Below, piece by piece: positions 1-10,289 of a stretch of 64,000 nucleotides of DNA. The position numbers were made by a program, and so were the translations under genes. The DNA comes from Roseateles toxinivorans. Lineage in GTDB: Bacteria > Pseudomonadota > Gammaproteobacteria > Burkholderiales > Burkholderiaceae_C. The DNA lies in assembly GCF_004362525.1 (NCBI RefSeq), contig NZ_SNXS01000004.1, positions 248,001 to 312,000 of the forward strand. The letters run 5' to 3'. Every line of letters begins with the position of its first letter. The stretch's first letter is position 1. The notes below the pieces were generated by a model. That model was not told the DNA's origin. It made no database searches and saw only the letters and a list, made by a program, of their open reading frames with translations.

Positions 1-905
1 AGTGGTGTCAAGGTCTGCAGGGCCTCATGCAGCAGCTCGGAGGCGGCCTGGTGGCGGCCGAAGTTGCGCAGCGTCTCGCCGAAGTGCATCAGGCACACGC
101 CCAGCGACCAGGGCCAGGGTCGCTGGCGCGCCAGGGCCAGCGCGCGCTGCATCCAGGTCAGGCTGGACTCATGATCGTTGAGCTTGGCATAGGAGCGGCC
201 CAGCAGGCTGGTGCTCTCGACACAGAGGCGGAACTGGCCGCAGCGCGCCGCCGCCTCCTGGCTGGCGGCATAGTGGCCGGTGGACTCGGCAAAGTCGCCG
301 CGCAGTGCAGCGGCCAGGCCCAGGTATTCGCTGTGCACGGCGGTCACGCAGGGATGGGGTTCGCTGCCGGGCTCCAGAACGCTGAAGCGCTGCGGCGACT
401 CGGCGCGGCGGATATCGCGCAGCAGCTCCGAGCGGGCCTTGGCGATCTGGGCGAAGGCGATTCGCGCCGGGTCGCGGGCCAGCATCGCCGCATGGGCGGC
501 GGCCGACCAATGGGCCTCGGCCGGCAGCGACTGGCCGCGGTCGGCCATGATCTGCGCCTCCAGCATATGGGCATCGGCCTGGCCCCGGGCATCGCCCAGC
601 TTGTAGAACGCGGCCTGACCCCGCTGGCAGGCTGCGAGCGCCTGGTCCAGCTCGGCGTTGAGCCAGGCCACCTCGCCGTCGAGCATGTCCAGCCTGGCCT
701 GCACATGCAGGCGCTCGTTCTCGCTGCTGGTGCTGGTGACCAGCAGCGCGCGGGCCTCCTCGGACAGCGCCATCGCGCGGCCGCCATCACGCTGGCGCAG
801 ATGCCAGGCCAGCGCGGGCAGCAGGCTCAGTCTGGCATGGGCGTGCAGCTGCTCAAGGGCTGCTTCCAGCCCGGCCAGTTCCCCGTCCAGCGCGAACAAA
901 TCCAA
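1..905 (-). CDS. TPR-containing protein, N-terminal part (3' end outside window)
   Basis: The reverse strand is open from about position 905 to the window edge (301 codons) and reads as a helical, Ala/Leu/Glu-rich protein with tetratricopeptide-like helix pairs. Examples are the stretches starting GQAAFYKLGDARGQAD and ESSLTWMQRALALARQ. No ATG is available. A TTG at 903-905 preceded by GAGG seven bases upstream is the best start, giving MDLFALDGEL; an in-frame stop lies about 35 codons further upstream. In related Burkholderiales such TPR N-termini often precede a GGDEF diguanylate cyclase or similar signalling domain, but the C-terminus is not visible, so the output function is unknown. The reading frame is convincing from composition and repeats; the start is moderately sure. 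Confidence 0.72.
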   Translation of the reverse strand, partial: MDLFALDGELAGLEAALEQLHAHARLSLLPALAWHLRQRDGGRAMALSEEARALLVTSTSSENERLHVQARLDMLDGEVAWLNAELDQALAACQRGQAAFYKLGDARGQADAHMLEAQIMADRGQSLPAEAHWSAAAHAAMLARDPARIAFAQIAKARSELLRDIRRAESPQRFSVLEPGSEPHPCVTAVHSEYLGLAAALRGDFAESTGHYAASQEAAARCGQFRLCVESTSLLGRSYAKLNDHESSLTWMQRALALARQRPWPWSLGVCLMHFGETLRNFGRHQAASELLHEALQTLTP

Positions 906-1183
906 TGCGCTACCTCGCCAATGCCCTGTCTCCTGCCGATGATGCCACTGCGCCGCCGGTGTTTTTGCCCACTTGTGGCGACCGTGCTCTCGGGGTCAAC
1001 CCGCGCTCCGTCGGTTCCTGGGCTAAAAAGACATTACTGATAAAAACGGTCTGAATCTGCAATATCGGTCTTTGCGTCGCCGCAGCACTTCATTCGGGCG
1101 CGGCCGCGCCGAAAAGCTGTCATCGACGCCTTTGCCGCGCGGCACCGCGTGAGGGCCCACCCATTGATCTGTGAAAGCCCCTC

Positions 1184-2932
1184 ATGAACTTCTTCAAGAA
1201 TCTCAACATCGGCGCACGCCTGGGTGCCGGGTTTGCGCTGCTGATCGTGATCGCGGTGGCGGTGGTCCTGCTGGGCCTGTCCCGCCTGGCCGAGCTCAAC
1301 GAGAGCCTGCAACTGATCGGCCATGATCGCGTGCCCAAGGTGCAAAGGCTGGCCGATATCTCCGACGACGTGCACCTGATTGCGCGCGAACTGCGCAATG
1401 CCTTGATTCTTGAGGACCCGGCCCAGCAGCGTGCGTCGCTGGAACTGGCCACCAAGTCGCGCGAGAACATCGGCAAGCTGCTGGACCAGCTCGCCCCGAC
1501 CGTCACCTCCCCTGAGGGCCGAGCCCAGCTGGCTGCCGTGCAGACCGCGCGCGCGGCCTATGTGCCGGTGCAACTGGCGCTCATGGACTTGATAGCCAAG
1601 GGCCAGCGCGACGAAGCCAAGGCCCTGCTGGTGGACAAGCTGCGATCGGTGCAGCTCGAGTACATGAAGCAGCTCGACGGCTTGAAGGACATGCAGATCG
1701 GCCTGATCAACAAGGCCGCGACCGACGGTCAGGCTCAGTACTCGCAGGCGCTGGTGCTGATGCTCGGCCTGCTGGCGGCGATGGTGACCGGAAGCGCCGC
1801 CGTGGGCTGGTTCATTGCACGCTCGATCACCGTGCCGATCGCCCAGGCGGTGAAGGTGGCGCAGACCGTCGCCGCCGGTGACCTAAGCTCGCACATCGAG
1901 GCGCAAAGCAAGGATGAGACCGGCCAGTTGCTGCAAGCGCTGAAGGCCATGAATGACAGCCTGGTCACCGTGGTCGGCACGGTGCGTCAGGGTTCAGACT
2001 CGATTGCCACCGGCTCTGCACAGATTGCCACCGGCAATGCCGATCTGTCGCAGCGCACCGAGGAGCAGGCCAGCAATCTGCAGCAGACGGCGGCCTCGAT
2101 GGAGCAGCTCAGCGCCACCGTCAAGAACAACGCCGACACTGCCCGCCAGGCCACTCAGCTGGCCAGCTCGGCCAGCGTCGCCGCCGCCAAGGGTGGCGTG
2201 GTGGTGGGTCAGGTGGTGGGCACGATGGAAGCCATCACCGCCAGCAGCAAGCGGATCAGCGACATCATCGGCGTGATCGACGGCATCGCCTTCCAGACCA
2301 ATATCCTGGCGCTGAATGCGGCCGTCGAGGCGGCGCGGGCCGGCGAACAGGGCCGCGGCTTTGCCGTCGTGGCCTCCGAAGTGCGCAGCCTGGCCCAGCG
2401 CTCGGCCGAGGCGGCCAAGGAGATCAAGGTGCTGATCAATGACAGCGTCGTCAATGTCGAGACCGGCAGCCAGCAGGTTGGCGAGGCCGGCCGCACGATG
2501 GACGATATCGTGGCCCAGGTCAAGCGCGTCAATGACCTGATCGCCGAGATCAGTGCCGCCACCATCGAGCAGACCGCGGGCATCGGCCAGGTCAGCGATG
2601 CCGTGACCCAGCTCGACCAGGTGACGCAGCAGAACGCCGCCCTGGTGGAGGAAAGTGCGGCCGCGGCCGACAGCCTGAGCCAGCAGGCCGCCAAGCTGGT
2701 GGCAGCGGTGAGCGTGTTTTCGCTGGGCGGCGAGGTTCGTGGTCATACCGCGTCCACGCCGGCTCCGCGGGCCATCACCCCCAGCTTCAGCGCCAGGCCG
2801 GCCGCAGGGAAGCCCGCTGCGCCCAATGCCTCGCCCAAGCCGGCGCCGCGCCCCATGCCCAAGCCGACCGCCAGCAAGGCTGCCGCGCCGGCAGCGGCCG
2901 GTGCCGCGGGTGATGACTGGGAAAGCTTCTGA
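1184..2932 (+). CDS. Methyl-accepting chemotaxis protein
   Basis: A 582-residue transmembrane chemoreceptor that would signal to CheA/CheW. In order: a first membrane helix at about 11-31; a periplasmic four-helix-bundle sensor (4HB_MCP type) at about 32-185; a second membrane helix at about 186-212; a HAMP domain to about 266; and the long MA signalling coiled coil. The conserved hairpin tip reads [20 protein letters not shown] at around residue 366. After a Pro/Ala/Lys linker the protein ends in DDWESF, matching the xWxxF pentapeptide that recruits CheR and CheB, so this receptor is probably methylated directly. The ligand cannot be read from the sequence. It stands alone, with a 278-bp upstream gap that has an AT-rich pocket near 1022-1070 but no clear sigma-28 promoter. 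Confidence 0.95.
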   Translation: MNFFKNLNIGARLGAGFALLIVIAVAVVLLGLSRLAELNESLQLIGHDRVPKVQRLADISDDVHLIARELRNALILEDPAQQRASLELATKSRENIGKLLDQLAPTVTSPEGRAQLAAVQTARAAYVPVQLALMDLIAKGQRDEAKALLVDKLRSVQLEYMKQLDGLKDMQIGLINKAATDGQAQYSQALVLMLGLLAAMVTGSAAVGWFIARSITVPIAQAVKVAQTVAAGDLSSHIEAQSKDETGQLLQALKAMNDSLVTVVGTVRQGSDSIATGSAQIATGNADLSQRTEEQASNLQQTAASMEQLSATVKNNADTARQATQLASSASVAAAKGGVVVGQVVGTMEAITASSKRISDIIGVIDGIAFQTNILALNAAVEAARAGEQGRGFAVVASEVRSLAQRSAEAAKEIKVLINDSVVNVETGSQQVGEAGRTMDDIVAQVKRVNDLIAEISAATIEQTAGIGQVSDAVTQLDQVTQQNAALVEESAAAADSLSQQAAKLVAAVSVFSLGGEVRGHTASTPAPRAITPSFSARPAAGKPAAPNASPKPAPRPMPKPTASKAAAPAAAGAAGDDWESF

Positions 2933-2990
2933 GCGTCAGGCGCCCACTCATCGGCAGCCGTTTATGCCGGCGTGGCGGTGGCTTGCCCGT

Positions 2991-4316
2991 TCATGCATGA
3001 ATCCATCGGTTGGTGGTGCGCACCCGCGCGCCCAGCGCGCGCAAGGTCTGCAGCAGGCCCAGATAGCTTCGGTCGAAGTAGGGCATCTCGGGTGCCATGG
3101 ACTGCAAGTGGGTGAGGGCGGTGCGTTGCCGGTCGGCGTGGGTTCTGGGCGGCGGTGGGTGTTGACCGAAGTCGAACACCGCCTGGGTGAAGGGCTGGAC
3201 CTGCCAGGCCAGAAAGGGATTCAATGCCGGCAGCAGCTCATCGCGAAAGCGGTCGGCGCCCAGTTCGGGCGAGATCAGGCCCAGGGCCAGATAGGCCTGT
3301 TGCAGTGCCTGATGATCGCAGGGCTGGCGCAGCAGCGCATTCCAGGCGGCACTCAACCCCGCGCAGAAGGCGGGTGACAGCGTCTGGGTGCAGCCGAAAT
3401 CCAGCAGCCCCAGGCGCCCCTTCGACATGAACAGGCTGTTGCCCGGATGCGGGTCGGCCTGCAGGCGCCCCAGCACGAAAACGCAGTGCAGCAACAGGTC
3501 GAAGAGCAGCTGGCCATAGCGGTCGCGCTCGGCCTGGCAGGGCCCGCTGGCCAGCCATTCGTTCAGGTGCAGGCCGGGCAGGCGCGTCATCGTCAGGACG
3601 CGCTGGCTGCTGCGTTCGGCCACCGGCCGGGGCACGACCAGGTCGGGCATCGAAGCCAGGTGCCGGCCGAACCAGCGCAATTGTTCGGCCTCCTGCCGGT
3701 AGTCCAGCTCCTCGGCCAGCTTGAGTTCGATGTCGGCCATCATGCGCGCCAGCACCTCGGGCTTGGGCAGCGACGCCGAACCAAGGGCCAGGCCCTGCAG
3801 CAGCCCGCGCAGCAAGGCCATATCGCTGCCGATCGAGGCGGCCATGCCGGGGTACTGCAGCTTGACGGCGACGGCCTCGCCGCTGTGCAGCGTGGCCCCA
3901 TGCACCTGGCCCAGACTGGCGGCGGCAAAGGCCTGCGGCTCGAAGCCGGCGAACAAGTCCTCCGGCCCGGCGCCGAACTCCTGGCGCAGCAACTTGATCA
4001 CCAGCGCCCGGTTCAGTGGCGTGACCTGGTAGTGGGCGCGTGCCAGCTCCCTGCGCATGCCTTCGGGCAGCAGGCCCAGCTCCAGGCTGAGCAACTGCGA
4101 GGCCTTCAACGCCGTGCCCTTGAGCTGATTCAGCGCGCCGAACAGGATGCGGCCCAGCTTGGCCTCGTGGGCGGCGCGGGCCTGCGTGCCGGCATCGTCC
4201 GACTGCGTCAGCACCTGTGCCTTGCGCGCCAAAGCAGCCATGCCAAGCTTGACCGCAGCGGTGCCCGCGATGGCGCCACGGGCCAGGCGGCCGCTGTGCG
4301 GGGCTTTGCCGCTCAT
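2991..4316 (-). CDS. ABC1/UbiB-family atypical kinase
   Basis: A 441-residue member of the ABC1/AarF/UbiB protein-kinase-like family. Motifs in order are LKASQLLSLE (the family K-x-G-Q motif, with Ser in place of Gly), the Ala-rich nucleotide loop AAASLGQVHGA, the Lys-bearing strand AVAVKLQYPG, DPHPGNSLF and the metal-binding LLDFG. Bacterial relatives act in ubiquinone biosynthesis or have unknown small-molecule or ATPase roles; the substrate is not known here. An ATG further upstream would add 99 residues, but that region is a shadow of the next gene. The ATG at 4316 overlaps the upstream stop by four bases (ATGA), implying translational coupling. It is the last gene of an operon led by a TetR regulator, which suggests an inducible role rather than housekeeping UbiB. 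Confidence 0.9.
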   Translation of the reverse strand: MSGKAPHSGRLARGAIAGTAAVKLGMAALARKAQVLTQSDDAGTQARAAHEAKLGRILFGALNQLKGTALKASQLLSLELGLLPEGMRRELARAHYQVTPLNRALVIKLLRQEFGAGPEDLFAGFEPQAFAAASLGQVHGATLHSGEAVAVKLQYPGMAASIGSDMALLRGLLQGLALGSASLPKPEVLARMMADIELKLAEELDYRQEAEQLRWFGRHLASMPDLVVPRPVAERSSQRVLTMTRLPGLHLNEWLASGPCQAERDRYGQLLFDLLLHCVFVLGRLQADPHPGNSLFMSKGRLGLLDFGCTQTLSPAFCAGLSAAWNALLRQPCDHQALQQAYLALGLISPELGADRFRDELLPALNPFLAWQVQPFTQAVFDFGQHPPPPRTHADRQRTALTHLQSMAPEMPYFDRSYLGLLQTLRALGARVRTTNRWIHA

Positions 4317-4768
4317 CCCAGCCGCTCCCAGACCTGGATCAAGTCGATCAGATGCGCCACACCGTAGCCCAGGCAGATCAGCGAGCTCCAGATCAGGAAG
4401 GGCGTCACCTGCGCTGGGGCGAACCATTGCAAGGGGATCAGGGCCAGGCCGCGCAGGCAGTAGATGGCGGTGATCAGGGCTAGCGCCAGGCGCGGCCAGG
4501 GCAGCATCCATGCCAGTGACTCGGGCGGCGCCCAGGCGCCGCTGGCCGTCAGCGCGTACAGCGCCCACAGCCCCAGCACCAGAGCAATGCCGCTGGTCAG
4601 CAGCGGCGGCCACCAGTGGCCGGCCTCGCTCATGCGGGCCATGCCTTCGCCGGCACCGAAGAAGCGGTACCAGCGCGCCCCGCCGAACACGATCAGCACA
4701 TGCAGGGCCGCGGCGATGCCGCTCAGGGCGGCGGCCAGCAGCAGCCAGCCGTTGACGTCGGCCTTCAT
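4313..4768 (-). CDS. Four-helix membrane protein of unknown function
   Basis: A 151-residue inner-membrane protein with about four hydrophobic helices (near residues 7-28, 53-74, 88-108 and 120-141). I do not recognise a named family. Its start overlaps the stop of the TetR gene and its stop overlaps the start of the ABC1 kinase, both by ATGA. The three genes are therefore almost certainly one translationally coupled operon. A membrane partner or substrate-handling role for the kinase is possible but is only an inference from context. Confidence 0.8.
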   Translation of the reverse strand: MKADVNGWLLLAAALSGIAAALHVLIVFGGARWYRFFGAGEGMARMSEAGHWWPPLLTSGIALVLGLWALYALTASGAWAPPESLAWMLPWPRLALALITAIYCLRGLALIPLQWFAPAQVTPFLIWSSLICLGYGVAHLIDLIQVWERLG

Positions 4769-5505
4769 CGCTGCACCCCCGCCGAGAGACCGCGCCTGGC
4801 CAGGGCGAGCAGGTCCAGCAGGCCGCCGCCCTGATCCTGCAGCAGCCGCGCCAATTGGCTGCGCAGCATGAAGCCGCCCAGGTCCAGCAGCTTGTTGATG
4901 ATGCCGCTCTGCAGTGCCAGCACCAGCACGCCCAGGCTCAGGTCAATCAGCTGCGTGGTGTTGCCGAATTCATCGGACTCGTCCTTCAGCCAGTAGGCGG
5001 CGACGCCATAGACGTAGTCGGCCAGCAGGCCGCCCAGGCTGGGCGTGAAGGCGCAGGGGGCAATTTCGCCGACGGCCTCGGCCTGCTCCAGCATGTCGAC
5101 AAAGGCCTGCTGGAGCAGCTTCTTGCCCGGCATGGCCTGCCCCAGCAGCAGCATCGGTGCGCGCTGCACCATCTGGTGGGCCATGGCGACGAATTCGCGG
5201 TCGGCGAGCAGCAGTTCAAGCAGGCTGTCGATCAGCAACTGCATGCGCTCCTGGAGCGCGAACGCCTGTTGCCCTTTGGTGCCGCCCATCAGTGCCAGCG
5301 CCTCGCCGGCCTGCAGCTCAAAGTAGGCCAACACCAGCTTCTCCTTGCTGGGGAAGTAGTTGTAGATCGTGGCGTCTCCCAGCCCGGCGGCGCGACCGAT
5401 CTGCTTCATCGTCGTGCCGTCGATGCCTTGGGCCGTCATCAGATCGACCGCGGTGCGGAGTATCAAGCGCCGCGTCTTGTCCTGCTGTGATCTGGAAGTG
5501 CGCAT
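4765..5505 (-). CDS. TetR/AcrR-family transcriptional regulator
   Basis: A 246-residue TetR-type repressor. The N-terminal helix-turn-helix spans about residues 12-58 and contains TTMKQIGRAAGLGDATIYNY followed by FPSKEKLV, the classical TetR signature. The rest is an all-helical ligand-binding domain whose ligand cannot be told. It is the first gene of a three-gene operon with the membrane protein and the ABC1 kinase (4-bp overlaps), so it probably autoregulates the operon from the AT-rich region 5506-5580 shared with the divergent M3 peptidase gene. That region (for example the run attgtgattattgtgcaat near 5530) is markedly AT-rich for this genome and is a likely promoter/operator. Confidence 0.92.
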   Translation of the reverse strand: MRTSRSQQDKTRRLILRTAVDLMTAQGIDGTTMKQIGRAAGLGDATIYNYFPSKEKLVLAYFELQAGEALALMGGTKGQQAFALQERMQLLIDSLLELLLADREFVAMAHQMVQRAPMLLLGQAMPGKKLLQQAFVDMLEQAEAVGEIAPCAFTPSLGGLLADYVYGVAAYWLKDESDEFGNTTQLIDLSLGVLVLALQSGIINKLLDLGGFMLRSQLARLLQDQGGGLLDLLALARRGLSAGVQR

Positions 5506-5677
5506 TTATGTGTTCTAGATACCGTATATTGTGATTATTGTGCAATTTATTGGATAGTTGGTATTCTTTTGTGGGGTGTTGAGGGCAATGCCTTTGGCGG
5601 CGAACCCGGCTCCACAGCCTCGCGAGTCGCGCAAACCGCTATCCTCCCGGGCTTGTCATTGCATCAAGGCCCGATCG

Positions 5678-7558
5678 ATGGAATCGTCACAAGCGTTTTT
5701 TGACCAGCTCAACAGCGACTATCTGCAGGTCCACAAGACCAAGGAAGACCTGTTCTGGGCCACCTATATGGCCACCAGCGAGGACCATGCCGGCTTCGCC
5801 CGCGCCGAGCAGGCTTACAAGCAGTTCATCGCCGACCCGGCTCGGCTGCGCGCCACGCGCGAGCATCTGGCCCTGGCCGAGGCGGCCCCCCCCGGCCCGG
5901 AGCGCGACGCCCTGATCCACGGCCTGAAGGGCTGGCTGGCGGTGTTCGATGCCAATATCCTGGAGAGTGCCGAGGCCGCCGCGCTGCTTGACGAGCTGAT
6001 CGCCGCCGAGGCCGCGCTGTTTGCCAAGCGCCAGGCGCTGGTGCTTCGGCATGTGAATGAGCAGGGCCAGCGCGAAGACGCCACGCTGGGCGGCTTGGCC
6101 ACCAATCTGGCCATGAACCCGGTCGAGGCGCACCGCCGCAGCTCTTTTGAAGCCTTTGCCGAGCTGGAGCGCTGGGTTCTGGCCAATGGCTATCTGGACC
6201 TGGTCAAGTTGCGCAACCGCTTTGCCCGCGCCCAGGGCTTTGCCGACTTTTTCGATTTCAAGCTGCGCAAGACCGAGCGCATGACGCCGGCGGCCCTGTT
6301 CTCGGTGTTGGACGACTTCATTGCCCGCACCGCGGGCGCCAATGAACGCGCGCTGGCCGAGGTCAAGGCCCGGCATGGCGAGGCGGCGCTGCAGCCCTGG
6401 AACCTGCGCTTCTTCACCAATGGGGATGTGGTGCGCCGCATGGACCCCTTCCTGCCCTTCGGCAAGGGCCTGCAGCGCTGGGTACAGAGCTTCCGGCGGC
6501 TGGGCATCCAGTACCGCGGTGCGACGATGCAGCTGGACCTGTTGGAGCGCAAGGGCAAGTACCAGAACGGTTTCTGCCACGGTCCCATCCCCGCCTATTT
6601 CGATGCCCAGGGTCGCTGGGTGCCGGGCCAGATCAACTTCACCGCCGAGGCCAAGCCCGACCAGGTGGGCAGCGGACTTCGCGCCATTGCCACCCTGTTC
6701 CATGAGGGCGGCCATGCGGCGCATTTCGCCAATGTGACGCAGAACTCGCCCTGTTTCTCGCAGGAGTTCGCGCCGACCTCGGCCGCCTATGCCGAGACGC
6801 AGTCGATGTTCTGCGACTCCCTGCTCAACGATGCCGACTGGCTCAAGCGCTATGCGGTCGATGCCCAGGGTCAGGCCATGCCCGATGACTTGATACATGA
6901 GCGCATCGCCAGCACCCAGCCGATGATGGCTTTCAATGAGCGTTCGATCGCACTGGTGTCCTACTTCGAGGCGGCCGTCTATGCGCTGGATGATGACGAG
7001 TTGACGGCCGAGAACCTGCTGGCCCTGGCACGCCGCTGCGAGCAGCAGGTGCTGGGCATGGACAGCCCGCGCCCGCTGCTGGCCATCCCGCATCTGCTGA
7101 ACCAGGAGTCGGCCTGCTCCTACCACGGCTATCTGCTGGCCCATATGGCGGTCTACCAGACCCGGGCTTATTTTCTGCAGCGCTTCGGCTACCTGACCGA
7201 CAACCCGCAGATCGGCCCCCTGCTGGCCGAGCACTACTGGGCGCCCGGCAACAGCATCGACCATGATGCGACCCTGCGCAGCCTGACCGGCGAGGGCTTC
7301 AGCGCCCGCCATCTGGCCGCCGAGTGCAATCTGTCGGTCGATGAGGCCTGGGCCCAGGCGCAAGCCACGATGCGGGAGGCCGCGCAGCGCGCCTACCCGG
7401 CCGAACATCCGCAACAGCTGGACGCCTTGATACGCGTCGTCCACGGCGCCGAGCTGCTGGCCGACAGCAGCGCCGGTGAAGAGGCGATGTGCGAGCGCTT
7501 CGAGACCTGGGTCGGTCAGCGTTATGCAACTTCTGCTGCGCCAGCGGCGGTGCAGTGA
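5678..7558 (+). CDS. M3-family zinc metallopeptidase (oligopeptidase-like)
   Basis: A 626-residue cytoplasmic metallopeptidase of the thimet oligopeptidase/oligoendopeptidase F (M3) type, cleaving short peptides. The zinc motif HEGGH is at residues 342-346 and the likely third ligand Glu lies in AETQSM at about 373. There is no signal peptide. The ATG at 5678 (MESSQAFFDQ) is preferred over an upstream in-frame ATG-less extension that runs through the AT-rich promoter region. The TGA stop overlaps the GTG start of the following metallopeptidase gene, and four genes run on with overlaps, so this is the head of an operon. The family call is firm; physiological substrates are unknown. Confidence 0.92.
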   Translation: MESSQAFFDQLNSDYLQVHKTKEDLFWATYMATSEDHAGFARAEQAYKQFIADPARLRATREHLALAEAAPPGPERDALIHGLKGWLAVFDANILESAEAAALLDELIAAEAALFAKRQALVLRHVNEQGQREDATLGGLATNLAMNPVEAHRRSSFEAFAELERWVLANGYLDLVKLRNRFARAQGFADFFDFKLRKTERMTPAALFSVLDDFIARTAGANERALAEVKARHGEAALQPWNLRFFTNGDVVRRMDPFLPFGKGLQRWVQSFRRLGIQYRGATMQLDLLERKGKYQNGFCHGPIPAYFDAQGRWVPGQINFTAEAKPDQVGSGLRAIATLFHEGGHAAHFANVTQNSPCFSQEFAPTSAAYAETQSMFCDSLLNDADWLKRYAVDAQGQAMPDDLIHERIASTQPMMAFNERSIALVSYFEAAVYALDDDELTAENLLALARRCEQQVLGMDSPRPLLAIPHLLNQESACSYHGYLLAHMAVYQTRAYFLQRFGYLTDNPQIGPLLAEHYWAPGNSIDHDATLRSLTGEGFSARHLAAECNLSVDEAWAQAQATMREAAQRAYPAEHPQQLDALIRVVHGAELLADSSAGEEAMCERFETWVGQRYATSAAPAAVQ

Positions 7559-8051
7559 AGTATCTGCTCGGCTATCCCGAAACCCTGCTGGCCCAGGTGC
7601 GCGAGCTGATCGCTGAAGGCCGGCTGGGTGAGATGCTGGCCAAGCGCTATGCCGAGCCGCACGAGGTGCGCACCGACCGCGCGCTGTTCGACTACACCCA
7701 GGCGTTGAAGAGCCGCTTCATGCGCAGCGCCGAGCCGCTGGTCAAGGTGCAGTACGACCAGAAGCTGAAGGTGATGAAGCATGCTCTGGGCACCCACACC
7801 ACGGTGTCGCGGGTGCAGGGCAGCAGGCTCAAGGCCAAGCGCGAGATCCGCGTCGATGCGCTGTTCCGCGAGGCGCCGGCGGCCTTCCTGAAGATGATCG
7901 TCGTGCACGAACTGGCGCATCTGAAGGAGCGCGAGCATGACAAGGCCTTCTACCAGCTGTGCCAGCACATGGAGCCCGACTACCACCAGCTGGAGTTCGA
8001 TCTGCGTCTGTACCTGACCCACCGAGACATGCAACCCAAAGGAATTGACTG

Positions 8052-8052
<1 letters not shown>
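7555..8052 (+). CDS. YgjP-like (DUF45) zinc metallopeptidase
   Basis: A 165-residue protein with the gluzincin-like signature [18 protein letters not shown]: His118, Glu119, His122 and a third His at 128, the pattern of the YgjP-like/DUF45 family related to WSS1/SprT and M48 proteases. It is shorter than typical E. coli YgjP-type proteins, with about 70 residues missing at the N-terminus. The GTG at 7555 overlaps the TGA of the upstream M3 gene. An in-frame ATG 66 bases earlier lies inside that gene and gives unrelated residues. The gene ends in TGATG, overlapping the next start by one base. Confidence 0.87.
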
Positions 8053-8954
<902 letters not shown>

Positions 8955-8967
8955 GGTGACGCTGGCG

Positions 8968-10182
8968 ATGGATGCCTGGGTGCTGGCGATCTTCGCCATC
9001 GTCTATCTGGGCATGATTCTGGGGGGGCTGCCGCGCCTGCATCTGGACCGCACCGGCGTGGCCCTGCTGGGTGCCATCGCCGTCGTCGGGCTGGGCGTGA
9101 TGACGCCCGAGGCGGCGGCGCAGTCCATCCATCTGCCGACGATACTGCTGCTGTTCTCCTTCATGGTTGTCTCGGCCCAGCTGCGCCTGGGCGGCTTCTA
9201 TGGCTGGGTGACCACCGCGGTGTCAGGTCTGAACCTCGGGCCTGCGGCCCTGCTGGGCGTGGTGATCCTGGTCGTGGCCCTGCTGTCGGCGGTGTTCAGC
9301 AATGACATCGTCTGCCTGGCGATGGCGCCTATGCTGGCCGACGCCTGCGCCCGCAAACGTCTGAACCCGGTGCCCTTTCTGCTGGCCCTGGCTTGCGCGG
9401 CCAATATCGGCTCGGCGCTGACCCTGATCGGCAACCCGCAGAACATGCTGATCGGGGAGACCTTGAAGCTGCCCTTCGGCGCCTATCTGCTGGAGGCGCT
9501 GGTGCCTGTGACCTTGAGCCTGCTGGCGCTGTGGGCCTGGCTGGCGCGCGGGCTGTCGCGGCCGTACACGCCGGTCGCGATGATGGCTGCAGGCGATGAC
9601 TTCATCGCGCTGGACCGCTGGCAAAGCGCCAAGGGCGTGGCCGTGGCTGCCGCATTGCTGGCCGTGTTCCTGTTTACCGACTGGCCGCGCGATGTGGCGG
9701 CCCTGGTCGGGGCAGGGCTGCTGCTGCTGAGTCAGCGCTTTCACTCCAGCAAGGTGATGCGCGAAATCGACTGGGAACTGCTGGTGTTGTTCATGGGCCT
9801 GTTCGTCGTCAACCATGCGCTGGAGCTGACGGGCTTGAGCGCCCGTGGCGTGGCGGCGCTGGCGCAGTCCGGCGTTGATCTGAGCCAGCCGGCACCGCTG
9901 TTCGCCTCGACCCTGCTGCTGTCGAACCTGGTCTCCAACGTGCCGGCCGTGATGCTCTTGCTGCCGCTGGCCAGGGAGCCCTGGGCCGGGCCGCTGCTGG
10001 CCCTCGTCAGCACCCTGGCCGGCAATCTGCTGCTGGTCGGCTCGATCGCCAACCTGATCGTGGTCGACGCCGCGCGGCGCCAGGGCATCGCCATCGACTG
10101 GCGCCTGCATGCCCGGGTGGGTGTGCCGGTGGCGCTGCTGAGTCTGGTGGTGACGGCGGGGTGGTTTGCGGTGCGGGGTTAA
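8968..10182 (+). CDS. SLC13/ArsB-NhaD-type anion or cation permease
   Basis: A polytopic inner-membrane transporter of about 404 residues and roughly ten helices in the ion-transporter superfamily that includes SLC13/CitT and ArsB/NhaD. Characteristic segments are VFSNDIVCLAMAPML and the later SNLVSNVPAVMLLLP, the two inverted-repeat SN(D/V)P-like turns, plus LIGNPQNMLIGE. The substrate (dicarboxylate, sulfate, arsenite or Na+) cannot be assigned. A GTG at 8956 gives a protein four residues longer. I prefer ATG 8968 because AGGTGA lies eight bases upstream and overlaps the previous stop. It is the last gene of the M3-YgjP-DUF808-permease operon. Confidence 0.87.
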   Translation: MDAWVLAIFAIVYLGMILGGLPRLHLDRTGVALLGAIAVVGLGVMTPEAAAQSIHLPTILLLFSFMVVSAQLRLGGFYGWVTTAVSGLNLGPAALLGVVILVVALLSAVFSNDIVCLAMAPMLADACARKRLNPVPFLLALACAANIGSALTLIGNPQNMLIGETLKLPFGAYLLEALVPVTLSLLALWAWLARGLSRPYTPVAMMAAGDDFIALDRWQSAKGVAVAAALLAVFLFTDWPRDVAALVGAGLLLLSQRFHSSKVMREIDWELLVLFMGLFVVNHALELTGLSARGVAALAQSGVDLSQPAPLFASTLLLSNLVSNVPAVMLLLPLAREPWAGPLLALVSTLAGNLLLVGSIANLIVVDAARRQGIAIDWRLHARVGVPVALLSLVVTAGWFAVRG

Positions 10183-10289
10183 GAGCGCGACCGGTCACCC
10201 GTTTTGAGGGAACTGCCTTGCGAGGAGCCTGGGGGCGCATTGCGAGCACAAATGATGGCACGCCACTGCTGCCACGCCACCCTGGTTCC

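Noticed and set aside
27..1040. Plus-strand open frame of 337 codons at the window start
   Set aside because: It is antisense to a frame with much better protein character (TPR-like helices) on the minus strand, and its Gly/Gln/His/Leu-rich composition is typical of GC-rich shadows.
1020..1070. Sigma-28 (FliA) promoter for the chemoreceptor
   Set aside because: TAAA and CTGATAA-like boxes are present but about 9 bp apart instead of about 15, so the match fails.
5687..7444. Minus-strand open frame of 585 codons
   Set aside because: Antisense shadow of the M3 peptidase; no recognisable motif.
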